Source: Deltaproteobacteria bacterium
GTDB lineage: Bacteria > Desulfobacterota > Desulfobulbia > Desulfobulbales > Desulfocapsaceae
Direction: 5' to 3'
Assembly: GCA_021779275.1 (NCBI GenBank)
Contig: JAJYAX010000109.1
Coordinates: 1-5,987 of the forward strand
Length of the DNA: 5,987 nucleotides
Numbering within the stretch: position 1 is the stretch's first letter; every line of letters starts with the position of its first letter. A program made the position numbers and the translations under genes. Of this stretch, positions 1 through 5,987 are shown piece by piece. The notes below the pieces were generated by a model. That model was not told the origin of the DNA, did not search any database, and was given only the letters and a program-made list of their open reading frames with translations.

Positions 1-121
1 TCGACGCGCCCGCATAGCCGACCTCGCTGTAGATCTTCAGTCCCGCTGCGATCAGTTTGTTCCTGGCGGCGCAACCGCGCTCATGCCTGGCGACGGCCGG
101 GGCCGGTGATTCTGCTGGCAT
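1..121 (-). CDS. TetR/AcrR-family transcriptional repressor, N-terminal fragment (runs off left edge)
   Basis: The ATG at 121-119 opens a frame that stays open to the window edge, giving 40 complete codons. After a short Ala/Pro-rich leader (MPAESPAPAVARHERGCAA) the sequence reads RNKLIAAGLKIYSEVGYAGA. This matches the helix 1 and early helix 2 pattern of TetR-family DNA-binding domains (R..I..A...L....GY..T/AS). Family members are dimeric repressors that release DNA on binding a small ligand, often controlling their own gene and a neighbouring transporter or enzyme. The start is supported by a strong purine-rich Shine-Dalgarno (GAGAGGAGGAAGG) directly before the ATG. Upstream lies a promoter with a perfect palindrome in its spacer (186-214), as expected for autorepression. 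The ligand-binding domain is outside the window, so ligand and subfamily cannot be told. The short visible length is the main uncertainty. Confidence 0.75.
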   Translation of the reverse strand, partial: MPAESPAPAVARHERGCAARNKLIAAGLKIYSEVGYAGAS

Positions 122-134
122 CCTTCCTCCTCTC
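122..134 (-). promoter_or_regulatory. Ribosome binding site of the TetR gene
   Basis: The minus strand reads GAGAGGAGGAAGG immediately before the ATG at 121. It contains a full AGGAGG core 4 nt from the start and a GAGAGG at 7 nt. This strong site fixes the start codon of the TetR fragment even though most of the protein is not visible. Confidence 0.6.
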
Positions 135-143
135 AGGGGTGTG

Positions 144-167
144 ACAGGCCCTGTGTATGAGGCCTGT
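144..167 (-). repeat. Perfect 7-bp inverted repeat in the TetR 5' leader
   Basis: ACAGGCC (144-150) and GGCCTGT (161-167) are exact reverse complements separated by 10 nt. If transcription starts near 179, this hairpin begins about a dozen nucleotides into the leader and ends roughly 10 nt before the Shine-Dalgarno. It could stabilise the leader, affect translation, or be a second protein site. Its sequence is unrelated to the upstream palindrome. No U-run follows, so it does not look like a terminator. Confidence 0.4.
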
Positions 168-185
168 GGGGTCCTGGGAAGCGAC

Positions 186-214
186 AATATAAGTCAATCG
201 ATTGACTAAATCAA
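186..214 (-). promoter_or_regulatory. Sigma-70-type promoter of the TetR gene
   Basis: On the minus strand the -35 element TTGATT (214-209) is followed by a 17-bp spacer and the -10 element TATATT (191-186). Both hexamers are close to consensus and the spacing is optimal. Transcription would start near position 179 and give a leader of about 58 nt before the TetR ATG. The promoter lies in the AT-rich part of the 136-bp gap between the secreted-protein gene and the TetR gene, so the repressor has its own transcription start. No good terminator was seen between the stop codon at 258 and this promoter, so read-through from upstream is also possible. Confidence 0.7.
192..207. promoter_or_regulatory. 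Perfect 16-bp palindrome, probable TetR operator
   Basis: AGTCAATCGATTGACT is identical on both strands over all 16 positions, and symmetry breaks at the flanking bases. It lies wholly inside the 17-bp spacer between the -35 and -10 elements of the TetR promoter. A bound dimer there would block RNA polymerase. Palindromes of about 14-20 bp in this position are the usual operators of TetR-family repressors. That the adjacent TetR protein binds it is an inference from position and symmetry. Confidence 0.7.
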
Positions 215-257
215 GAGCAGAGATGGCTCCCGAGAAACCGCTGCAGGTGAGGAAGGG

Positions 258-2141
258 CTAGTATTTGCCGCCAAAGGCAAAGGGATTATAGCCGTCCGCC
301 ACCATGATAGTCCAGGCGGTGGCGCAGGTGCTGGGGATCGGGTTGGCATACCAGCCGAAGGGGATCAAATACCGTTTGCTGGCGTAGATGGAGGGGCGGG
401 CCGGCCCGGGGGGCAGCAGGCGCGGATAATCCGGCGGCCGACCGGGGAAATCGGCGGTCGCATAGGTATCGACGCGCATCTTCTCCAGGCCCGCCAGCAT
501 CGATTGCTCATCGAGGTTAAGTGTTGCAAGATACCCCCGCGCCTCCCTGTACTGTGGGGAGGCAGCTGGAATTGTTTGATAATAGGCAATCATGCTCCTC
601 AGCATGGTGATGGCCCCCGCCGTCCATTCGGTGGAGAGGATGCCCTGCCGGTAATTGCCGACGGCATCGACGCCGTTGCCGTCCTGATCCGAGAAGCCCA
701 CGCCCCAGAGCGATTTGCCGACGCCATAGCCGCCCCATTGCTTGATCTGCCGCCAATTTCGATAGGCGGCGCCCGGGCCGAACCAGGCGTCTATCCGCCC
801 GGGTCCGAGGGCGGTAATGCCCCAGGTGTTGACATCCACAGCCTTAACCTCCAGATTGGGCAGCCAGGCCACGGCGCTGCCCGGATCGTCGGCCCGGCCC
901 CCCTGGACAAAGCCGCCATCGTGCCAGGCCTCGTTCTTGAAGAAGGAGAGGAGGCCCGAGGTGGAGCGGGTGTTACTGATTACGCCGCCGTTGATCATCG
1001 CATCGCCGAGCTGCAGCGCCCCGGTGATGGCCTCTCTGTCCTTTGCGCCTAAATTTTTCTCCTGCCGGAGGATCGCCCGCAGGGTGGCGTCCAGAATCCT
1101 GAGGCCTGCATACAGGGAAAGATTGTTTTCCACCGCCACCTCGTAGGGATCGACCAACCGGTCCCCCCGGTTCATGACCGTGCCGGCCGGGGCATAATAC
1201 ACGGCGCCTGACGGCGATTGCATGGCCGCGAAGGTCGGCAGGAGATCCAGGGCATTCTGCACGGCGGGATCGGCAAGGGGAACAGAGGCCGATTTCAGGC
1301 CGATAACATAATGGATATAGGCGGCCTGCAGCGGACCCAGCAGAAAGGCCCAGGCATTTTCGCCGGTCACCGGCTTCCAGTCGGTCCAGGTGACCGTGCC
1401 GAGTTGATAGTCGGGATTCTGCAGCGGCAAGCCGCTGGTCTTGACCTGATCGGCGTAGGGGCTGCCGATAAAGGGATCGGATGCCAGCCATTTTCGCGGC
1501 AGCATGCGAAAGGTGTAGGCGCGACGGGGGTCGGTGACGGTCAGGTTGTTATAAACAAAGACCTTGCCGGCGGTCATGGCGCGGTTTTCGCCGGCCTGCG
1601 CATGAACGGAGTTCCCGTTGTACCCCTCTTTGAGCAGAACATTCTGGTTGCTGACCAGGGCGTAGGCATCCTGCCTATCGGGCAGGGAAAATCCATTGAG
1701 GACCTGGCCCAGCATCACGGCAATCTGCCAGGTCGCGGCATCATAGATGTTGGCGCCGTTATGGATGTTGACCCGTTCGGTCTGCAGTTCGCCAGCAGGC
1801 GTTTTTTCCGGCGTCAGCGTAAAAGTGCGCGGATCATAGCTATCGGTAACCGGACAGGTGTTCCCCGGCAGGCTGCACACATAGGCGCCCCAGTATTCGG
1901 CGCTGTCCGCGAAACTGAGCGGCAGCCGCCGGCCCTGGAGTTTTCCGGCGGTGGCCCGGTAGAGGATGCCGCCCGCCGCGCCGCGGTCGCTGACCAGAAA
2001 GCGATAGCTGGACTCCAGGTCGGAGGCGGGTGATCGGGCCTGCGCCAGGGGGCTTACCGCCAGAACCTGCAGCAGGAGAACGAGGACAGCCAGTATCCCC
2101 TTGCCACGGCCTTTATATATAAGCAGATGATGAAAGCACAT
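258..2141 (-). CDS. Secreted helical protein of unrecognised family, possible (alpha/alpha)-barrel carbohydrate-active protein
   Basis: I do not recognise a named family. The 627-residue product starts with a Sec-type signal peptide: basic KGRGK (10-14), a hydrophobic stretch about 16-32, and a likely signal peptidase I site after AQA (33-35), so it should act outside the cytoplasm. Mature cysteines are C89, C96 and C606; C89 and C96 could form a disulfide. Helical blocks rich in aromatics recur (GENAWAFLLGPLQAAYIHY about 260-278, PYEVAVENNLSLYAGLRIL about 332-350, STEWTAGAITML about 503-514). They recall the repeated helical hairpins of six-hairpin glycosidase-like (alpha/alpha)6 barrels. 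A DQDGNGVD loop (485-492) resembles a calcium-binding loop. The conserved-looking C-terminus ends shortly after ADGYNP, with no anchor or sorting signal. The ATG at 2141 is preceded by GAGGGTG at 8 nt; no better in-frame start retains the basic signal-peptide region. TetR lies downstream. Sugar-chain binding or cleavage is only an inference. Confidence 0.85.
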   Translation of the reverse strand: MCFHHLLIYKGRGKGILAVLVLLLQVLAVSPLAQARSPASDLESSYRFLVSDRGAAGGILYRATAGKLQGRRLPLSFADSAEYWGAYVCSLPGNTCPVTDSYDPRTFTLTPEKTPAGELQTERVNIHNGANIYDAATWQIAVMLGQVLNGFSLPDRQDAYALVSNQNVLLKEGYNGNSVHAQAGENRAMTAGKVFVYNNLTVTDPRRAYTFRMLPRKWLASDPFIGSPYADQVKTSGLPLQNPDYQLGTVTWTDWKPVTGENAWAFLLGPLQAAYIHYVIGLKSASVPLADPAVQNALDLLPTFAAMQSPSGAVYYAPAGTVMNRGDRLVDPYEVAVENNLSLYAGLRILDATLRAILRQEKNLGAKDREAITGALQLGDAMINGGVISNTRSTSGLLSFFKNEAWHDGGFVQGGRADDPGSAVAWLPNLEVKAVDVNTWGITALGPGRIDAWFGPGAAYRNWRQIKQWGGYGVGKSLWGVGFSDQDGNGVDAVGNYRQGILSTEWTAGAITMLRSMIAYYQTIPAASPQYREARGYLATLNLDEQSMLAGLEKMRVDTYATADFPGRPPDYPRLLPPGPARPSIYASKRYLIPFGWYANPIPSTCATAWTIMVADGYNPFAFGGKY

Positions 2142-2193
2142 GGACGCAACACCCTCGGATGCAATAAAGCAGCATAATCCTGTTTAGTAGAGT

Positions 2194-2250
2194 CCGGACT
2201 TGATCTGAAAATTCCCTGCTTTTTGCAGGATCCCGGCAAATCAAGTCTGG
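2194..2250. repeat. Long imperfect inverted repeat with nested hairpin, REP-like palindrome or transcript-end structure
   Basis: CCGGACTTGAT (2194-2204) pairs with ATCAAGTCTGG (2240-2250) over 11 bp with one mismatch. Inside lies a second stem, CCTGC (2215-2219) with GCAGG (2225-2229), around a T5 loop. The left arm also overlaps a perfect 10-bp palindrome, AGTCCGGACT (2191-2200). The element sits 35 bp after the chemoreceptor stop codon and about 50 bp before the secreted-protein start. There is no clean U-run after the outer stem, so a classical intrinsic terminator is not clear. GGATCCCGG next to ATCAAGTC resembles, from memory, REP-like palindromes scattered through some proteobacterial genomes. 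Confidence 0.5.
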
Positions 2251-2284
2251 GCAGTGACCGTTGAAAGGAAGGGGTGCTCGACGA

Positions 2285-4486
2285 TCAGACCTTAAAGCTT
2301 CCAACAATATTTTTGAGTTCGACGGCCATGTGTTGCAGATCTTCGGAACTGGCCTGGACCTGTCGGCTGCTCTTGGAAATCCCCGCCGCAGCAAGATTGA
2401 CTCTGGCAATATCTTGTGTAATATCAGCGGAAACTGTTGAGCACTGACTCACATTTTCATTGACTTCCTGAATACCCTGGCTGGTCTGTGAAATATTGTT
2501 GGCTATCTCCTGGGTTGCAGCGGTCTGTTCCTCAACCGCTGTTGCGATCGTAGAGACAATATCATTGATGTCGCTGATAACCGAAGAGATTTGACCGATC
2601 TCTTCCCCTGTTGTCGTGGTAGTCCTTTGAACATCATCAATGAGGGTTTTGATATCAAGCGTTGCCGCGGCGGTCTGCTTGGCAAGTTCTTTAATCTCAT
2701 TGGCGACGACAGCAAAACCTTTTCCCGCTTCTCCTGCCCTGGCGGCCTCGATAGTCGCATTAAGCGCCAGAAGATTGGTCTGTTCCGATATCTCCGTAAT
2801 GGCCTCCGTCACCTTACCAATTTTATCCGCCGCCTCCCCAAGCTCACCCATTTTGCTTGAGGTATTGTGCGCCTGATGTACCGCCTCACTTGAAATGCTT
2901 CGGGCTCTTTCTGCATTTTCAGCAATTTCCTTGATGGTGGCGCTCATTTCTTCCGCGGCCGAGGCAACCATGTTTGCGTTTGTTGAAGATTGCTCCATTG
3001 CGGCGGCAATATTATTCAGATTAGCGCTCATATTCTCCGAAGAGGTCTCCACATGGGAGGCCATTTGCGAGGTATCCTCCGCCCCTGCGGAGAGTTCATT
3101 GGCTGTCGATGACAGCTGGTTGGATGAGGCGTCGACCAGGCCTGAGCTTTCCACAATCTGCTTGACAATTCCTTGCAATTTTCCGATGAAGGTGTTGAAC
3201 CAGAAGCCGAGTTCACCAACTTCATCTTTTGATTTGGCGTCAAGCCGCATCGTCAGGTCACCTTCACCTTCGGCAATATCTTTCAGGCTTGCGACAGCGT
3301 TGCGGATTGGCCTGACGATGGTGTTTGCAACAAAGACCCAGACCAGACCTGTCAGAACAAGAGCCGCAAGCCCTACCGATGCAATAATTCTATTGCTGTG
3401 GTTGCCGATATCCTCAAGCATGCTGGCTACTTTGGTAAATTCGTTCTGATTGGCCTCGGCTGCGATAATCCAGTCCCAAGGCTGAAAGTAAACAAACCGG
3501 ACATCTCGTACGGTAGTCGCTGCTCCCTGCTGCAGGGAAAAATGCTGCTGACCGATTTCGCGGGGGCTGAGTTTTTTCGCCATGGCAATCCGTTCTTCTA
3601 TATAGGCTTTACCAGCTGAATCCGTCTCCTTGAGAACATCCTCGCCATCCTTTTTATCGCCGTGGCCAATGACGTATTTCCCCGAGCTGTCAAGCACCGT
3701 GACAAAGCCCTTGTCGCCAATTTTCATTTCAACAATCGCCTTGCGAAGACTTTTCACGTTTTCCTGAGGTATTCCGACATAGAGAACTCCCACAATGTTT
3801 TTTGAATCATCAAAAATCGGCTCATACGCGGTGATGTACCACTGGTTCACGACAAATGCCCGGCCGGTGAAGGTCTGCCCCTTAAGTATTGTTGATATAA
3901 CAGGGTTTACTGAGCCATCGGGATTGCTGCTGGGAATAAAAGTGCCGATGGCGCGGTTACCGTCAGGCTTCATGACAGTAGTGGAGACACGCAACATGTC
4001 TCCATTTTGATTCATTTTTTGGAAAATAGTACAGGTTACGTCAAGCAGACTTGCCACGGGATCGACAATCAATGCCTTTTGGGCTGGGGATGAAATCTGA
4101 CCTAACCATTCATGACCGATCATCATTTTAGGGAGATCAACCATAGCGCCGGCCTTTGTGTATTGATTGACAGCCGACCATTGGACGGTTTCGGGGGCAA
4201 GCGAGATCCCCCCCCCTTTTTTCACCAGGTCGCGGGCCACGTTGAGTGCGGCATTGATGTTCTTCTGGGTTACCTCCTGATGCGATTCCGCCAGAGTATA
4301 GATGTTATCCACAATATGATCCAAGTCGGCATAGGCGAGTTTGAGACTCTCCCGCTCGCCTACCTGGAAAACCTTCCTGTTCTGGTTAAAAACCGTTGTC
4401 ATTATTGCTATAAGGGGAATGAGCGTTACAAGCACGCCAATTACCAAGAGCTTGGTCCGGATCTTGATGTTCGATAGCTGTTTCAC
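2285..4486 (-). CDS. Methyl-accepting chemotaxis protein with periplasmic Cache-type sensor
   Basis: This inner-membrane chemoreceptor senses a periplasmic ligand and controls CheA through CheW. The chosen GTG (4486) gives 733 residues beginning [18 protein letters not shown] lies 7 nt before it, whereas an in-frame GTG at 4519 has no usable Shine-Dalgarno. Layout: TM1 about 12-32; a periplasmic domain of roughly 330 residues like Cache_3-Cache_2 fusions (for example [20 protein letters not shown] and [19 protein letters not shown]); TM2 about 367-388; HAMP about 389-444 (starting IVRPI); then a long coiled-coil signalling domain. Its hairpin tip, [19 protein letters not shown] followed by [12 protein letters not shown], is the near-invariant CheA/CheW contact. 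Glu/Gln pairs in the flanking helices (such as EEMSA and VEEQTAA) suit methylation. The C-terminus is VGSFKV, with no CheR-tethering pentapeptide. The ligand cannot be read from sequence. No che or flagellar genes are nearby. An A6G9 run lies in the sensor-coding part, and GC is lower than in the flanking genes. Confidence 0.95.
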   Translation of the reverse strand: MKQLSNIKIRTKLLVIGVLVTLIPLIAIMTTVFNQNRKVFQVGERESLKLAYADLDHIVDNIYTLAESHQEVTQKNINAALNVARDLVKKGGGISLAPETVQWSAVNQYTKAGAMVDLPKMMIGHEWLGQISSPAQKALIVDPVASLLDVTCTIFQKMNQNGDMLRVSTTVMKPDGNRAIGTFIPSSNPDGSVNPVISTILKGQTFTGRAFVVNQWYITAYEPIFDDSKNIVGVLYVGIPQENVKSLRKAIVEMKIGDKGFVTVLDSSGKYVIGHGDKKDGEDVLKETDSAGKAYIEERIAMAKKLSPREIGQQHFSLQQGAATTVRDVRFVYFQPWDWIIAAEANQNEFTKVASMLEDIGNHSNRIIASVGLAALVLTGLVWVFVANTIVRPIRNAVASLKDIAEGEGDLTMRLDAKSKDEVGELGFWFNTFIGKLQGIVKQIVESSGLVDASSNQLSSTANELSAGAEDTSQMASHVETSSENMSANLNNIAAAMEQSSTNANMVASAAEEMSATIKEIAENAERARSISSEAVHQAHNTSSKMGELGEAADKIGKVTEAITEISEQTNLLALNATIEAARAGEAGKGFAVVANEIKELAKQTAAATLDIKTLIDDVQRTTTTTGEEIGQISSVISDINDIVSTIATAVEEQTAATQEIANNISQTSQGIQEVNENVSQCSTVSADITQDIARVNLAAAGISKSSRQVQASSEDLQHMAVELKNIVGSFKV
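4208..4222 (-). repeat. A6G9 homopolymer run inside the chemoreceptor gene
   Basis: On the coding strand six A are followed directly by nine G, encoding Lys-Lys-Gly-Gly-Gly at about residues 89-93 of the chemoreceptor, shortly after TM1 and near the start of the periplasmic sensor. Runs of eight or more G are prone to slipped-strand errors. Reading on by hand, loss of one G meets TGA about 31 codons later and gain of one G meets TGA about 27 codons later. Either would yield a roughly 120-residue fragment without HAMP or signalling domain. The run as given is in frame. Confidence 0.9.
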
Positions 4487-4489
4487 AAT

Positions 4490-4499
4490 CTCGCCTCTT
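4490..4499 (-). promoter_or_regulatory. Ribosome binding site that decides the chemoreceptor start
   Basis: The minus strand reads AAGAGGCGAG followed by ATT and GTG. The GAGG core (4497-4494) is 7 nt from the GTG at 4486. The alternative upstream in-frame GTG at 4519 is preceded by ATGACGCTCAC, which has no purine-rich core. The upstream start would also add 11 residues ([11 protein letters not shown]) before the basic segment that normally precedes TM1 in chemoreceptors. Confidence 0.55.
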
Positions 4500-4604
4500 G
4501 TGCTCAGGTAAAATATCACGTGAGCGTCATCGTTTGGTTACATTTACTCTTGCGGAAATCCGCCGCACATATAAAAATTCATAACCATACGCACTGTTTT
4601 GCAT

Positions 4605-4638
4605 TATGCCAGCATACTTTTGCCGGCACACATAACAA
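4605..4638 (-). promoter_or_regulatory. Weak candidate chemoreceptor promoter with palindrome over the -10
   Basis: In the 252-bp gap between the kinase stop and the chemoreceptor start, the minus strand has TTGTTA (4638-4633), 16 bp, then TATGCT (4616-4611). Each hexamer matches four of six consensus bases. TATGCTGGCATA (4616-4605) is an inverted repeat of 5+2+5 that covers the -10, so it could be an operator. A second small inverted repeat, GCGGA-AA-TCCGC, lies at 4552-4563 in the presumed leader. Nothing else clear was seen in this AT-richer gap: no sigma-54 GG-N10-GC pair, no small gene and no recognised riboswitch. Confidence 0.25.
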
Positions 4639-4738
4639 ACCTGACCGCCCTCCAAGATTGTCGTGATATTTCTTATTGTTCCAAGCCTGTCGATAGATGT
4701 TATAGTTACCGGCTCAAAAATAATACCTCAATCCCAAG

Positions 4739-5987
4739 TTAGGACAGGACGCGGGCCAATGCCGCCTTCAAGTCCGATAACTGGTAGGGTTTATGTAAAA
4801 AAGCCTGGGGAGGCCTTGGGTGGTCGCCCTGCATGACCTGGGCCTCACTATAACCGCTGGCAAAGATTACCGGAACACCCGGCTTGATTGCACGCAGAGC
4901 CGCCAAGGTCTCCCATCCGTCCATGCGCGGCATGCTCAGATCGCAGAGAACCGCATTGATGCTGCCCTGGTTCTGCCGGAAGAGAGCAACCGCCTCGACG
5001 CCGTCCCCGGCCTCGATCACCCGGTAGCCGATCCGCCGGAGCATGATCGCAGCCATTTTGCGCACCATATCCTCATCATCAACCAGTAAGACCAGAGCGC
5101 CCGGCTGCATTTCCGGAGGCTTGACCGGCGCACATGGCCCAGGCGGCACCCGCTCGGAGGACAAGGGGAAGAAGACCTTGAAAATACTGCCCTGTCCCCG
5201 GCTGGTCTCCACGGTAATCAGCCCGTGATGCGACCGGACAATTCCCAGGACCACCGGCCGCCCCAGACCCCGGCCGGTAAACTTGGTCGAGAAAAACGGG
5301 TCGAATATCTGATCAATTTCCCGCTCCGTAATCCCTGAACCGCTGTCCCGTACCTCTATGCAGGCAAAGACGTCATGGTGCGGCCGCCAGTCGATGGGGG
5401 ATCGATGCGCGACAGGGATGTCCGCCAGGGAAACCGTTTTTATCGTCAGGTGGATGGTGCCTTGAGCATCTCCAACGGATTCAAAGGCATTGGTCACCAG
5501 ATTCTTGAGCACCTGTTGGATCTGACCGGCATCGGCCTTGATGGTTGGTCCGGGAGTCGGCGCGTCAGTCTCCAGGACGACATCCTTGCCCATGCCAAGC
5601 CTCAGTATGGGTAGGATACTCAGGCAGAGACAGGAGAGATCCAGCGGCTCACGCCTGCCGACCAATTGTCCGAGGTAGGTCAACATCAGGCCGCTTATCT
5701 CGGCCGCACGATGCGAGGCCTTCAAGGCCTGATGCAGGAGCTCCACCGGTGCTTCGGGAGCGAGGTCCATGAGAGCCAACTCAAGATTTCCGATCACCGC
5801 TCCGAGCATGTTATTGAAATGATGCGCGATAGCCCCGGCCATACGGTTAAGGCTCTCAATCTTTTGCAGGTGTTGCTGCTGCCGTTCCCATTTTCGTTGC
5901 ACCTCTTCCAGCCGCTTTCGTTCCGCCAGTTCATTATGGACGGCCTGATAGAGCCTGGAGTTCTCCAGGGCAGCCGAGATCTGCTCC
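4739..5987 (-). CDS. Hybrid sensor histidine kinase with C-terminal receiver, 3' part (runs off right edge)
   Basis: The visible 415 residues stay in frame to the window edge. They begin EQISAALENSRLYQAV, which looks like the last helix of a GAF-type sensor, then a charged coiled coil. The HisKA H-box GAIAHHFNNMLG follows, with the presumed phospho-acceptor His at visible residue 55 (family usual: AHDFNN). The HATPase part has the N-box Asn (NLVTNAFESV, about 166), G1 DSGSG (214-218), the F-box FDPFFSTK and an ATP lid GRGLGRPVV. A Pro-rich linker leads to a receiver with the acidic pair at about 303-304, phospho-acceptor Asp in CDLSMPRMDG (349), Ser in FASGYSE (377) and Lys in LHKPY (399). 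All key residues are present, so both modules should be active. There is no DNA-binding or Hpt module after the receiver, so output needs a partner or the receiver acts as a phosphate sink. An internal GTG at 5902 is open, but the domain continues upstream, so it is not the true start. The chemoreceptor follows after 252 bp. Confidence 0.92.
   Translation of the reverse strand, partial: EQISAALENSRLYQAVHNELAERKRLEEVQRKWERQQQHLQKIESLNRMAGAIAHHFNNMLGAVIGNLELALMDLAPEAPVELLHQALKASHRAAEISGLMLTYLGQLVGRREPLDLSCLCLSILPILRLGMGKDVVLETDAPTPGPTIKADAGQIQQVLKNLVTNAFESVGDAQGTIHLTIKTVSLADIPVAHRSPIDWRPHHDVFACIEVRDSGSGITEREIDQIFDPFFSTKFTGRGLGRPVVLGIVRSHHGLITVETSRGQGSIFKVFFPLSSERVPPGPCAPVKPPEMQPGALVLLVDDEDMVRKMAAIMLRRIGYRVIEAGDGVEAVALFRQNQGSINAVLCDLSMPRMDGWETLAALRAIKPGVPVIFASGYSEAQVMQGDHPRPPQAFLHKPYQLSDLKAALARVLS

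Noticed and set aside
504..1146. Overlapping plus-strand open frames of 182 and 109 codons
   Set aside because: They are antisense to the same secreted-protein gene, overlap each other in different frames, and show no protein-like domain pattern.
973..1491. A 172-codon minus-strand open frame in another phase
   Set aside because: It lies inside the secreted-protein gene; its Arg-rich composition is what an out-of-frame reading of GC-rich codons gives. The main frame has the signal peptide and continuous helical pattern.
1218..2033. A 271-codon open frame on the plus strand
   Set aside because: It is fully antisense to the signal-peptide-bearing secreted protein, has a low-complexity Gly/Gln/Arg-rich product with no domain pattern, and no convincing Shine-Dalgarno. 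It is a typical by-product of high-GC coding sequence.
2194..2250. Classical intrinsic terminator
   Set aside because: The stems are good, but no U-run directly follows either stem on the minus strand, so I list it as an inverted repeat and leave termination as a possibility.
2285..2320. CheR-tethering pentapeptide at the chemoreceptor C-terminus
   Set aside because: The protein ends VGSFKV, which is not an NWETF-like motif after a flexible linker.
2895..3449. A 184-codon plus-strand open frame
   Set aside because: It mirrors the regular heptad-coded signalling domain of the chemoreceptor on the opposite strand; the Ala/Ser-rich product is a shadow of the coiled coil.
4112..4477. A 121-codon plus-strand open frame near the chemoreceptor start
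   Set aside because: It is antisense to TM1 and the sensor domain, with no recognisable motif or good ribosome binding site.
4520..4600. Cyclic-di-GMP riboswitch in the chemoreceptor leader
   Set aside because: AACCAAACGATGACGC superficially recalls GEMM elements, but the paired stems and conserved GNRA-loop and receptor parts are not present.
4487..4738. Sigma-54 or sigma-28 promoter before the chemoreceptor
   Set aside because: Every GG on the minus strand was checked for GC ten bases on, and none fits. GCCGGTAA near 4710 recalls a sigma-28 -10, but no TAAA-like -35 lies at the right distance.
5900..5902. GTG as the start of the histidine kinase
   Set aside because: The frame is open beyond it to the window edge, and the upstream residues form a GAF-like terminal helix followed by a coiled coil, so the gene begins outside the window.

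Overview
The window carries four protein-coding genes, all on the minus strand. Read in transcription order from the right edge they are: the 3' portion of a hybrid sensor histidine kinase (4739-5987, N-terminus outside the window), a complete methyl-accepting chemotaxis protein (2285-4486), a complete secreted protein of about 627 residues with no recognised family (258-2141), and the first 40 codons of a TetR-type repressor (1-121, rest outside the window). No rRNA, tRNA, CRISPR array, insertion sequence or phage gene was seen.

The window suggests a Gram-negative, motile, environmental bacterium. The chemoreceptor has a Cache_3-Cache_2-like periplasmic domain and ends in a VGSFKV-type tail, and the kinase has an AHHFNN H-box and a GRGLG ATP lid. 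This combination is common in Desulfobacterota/Desulfuromonadota-type ('deltaproteobacterial') genomes. The assignment is an inference from style; no marker gene is present. By hand counts on a few lines, GC is about 60-65% in the outer genes and nearer 50% in the chemoreceptor and its upstream spacer.

The best-supported regulatory site is at 186-214. A near-consensus sigma-70 promoter (TTGATT, 17 bp, TATATT) reads into the TetR gene, and its spacer holds a perfect 16-bp palindrome (AGTCAATCGATTGACT, 192-207). This is the expected layout of an autorepressed TetR gene. The secreted-protein gene ends 44 bp upstream of that promoter. Its own 5' side (2142-2284) contains a long imperfect inverted repeat with a nested hairpin (2194-2250), which may be a REP-like dispersed palindrome or a transcript-end structure.

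The chemoreceptor and the kinase are both signal-transduction genes on one strand, but a spacer of about 250 bp separates them, so co-transcription is not evident. The most striking local oddity is an A6G9 run inside the chemoreceptor gene (4208-4222). A one-base gain or loss of G would hit a stop within about 30 codons and remove most of the sensor and all of the signalling domain, so the gene could be phase-variable. No complete new multi-gene system is evident. The least explained item is the secreted protein, which looks like an alpha-helical (alpha/alpha)-barrel-type extracytoplasmic protein.
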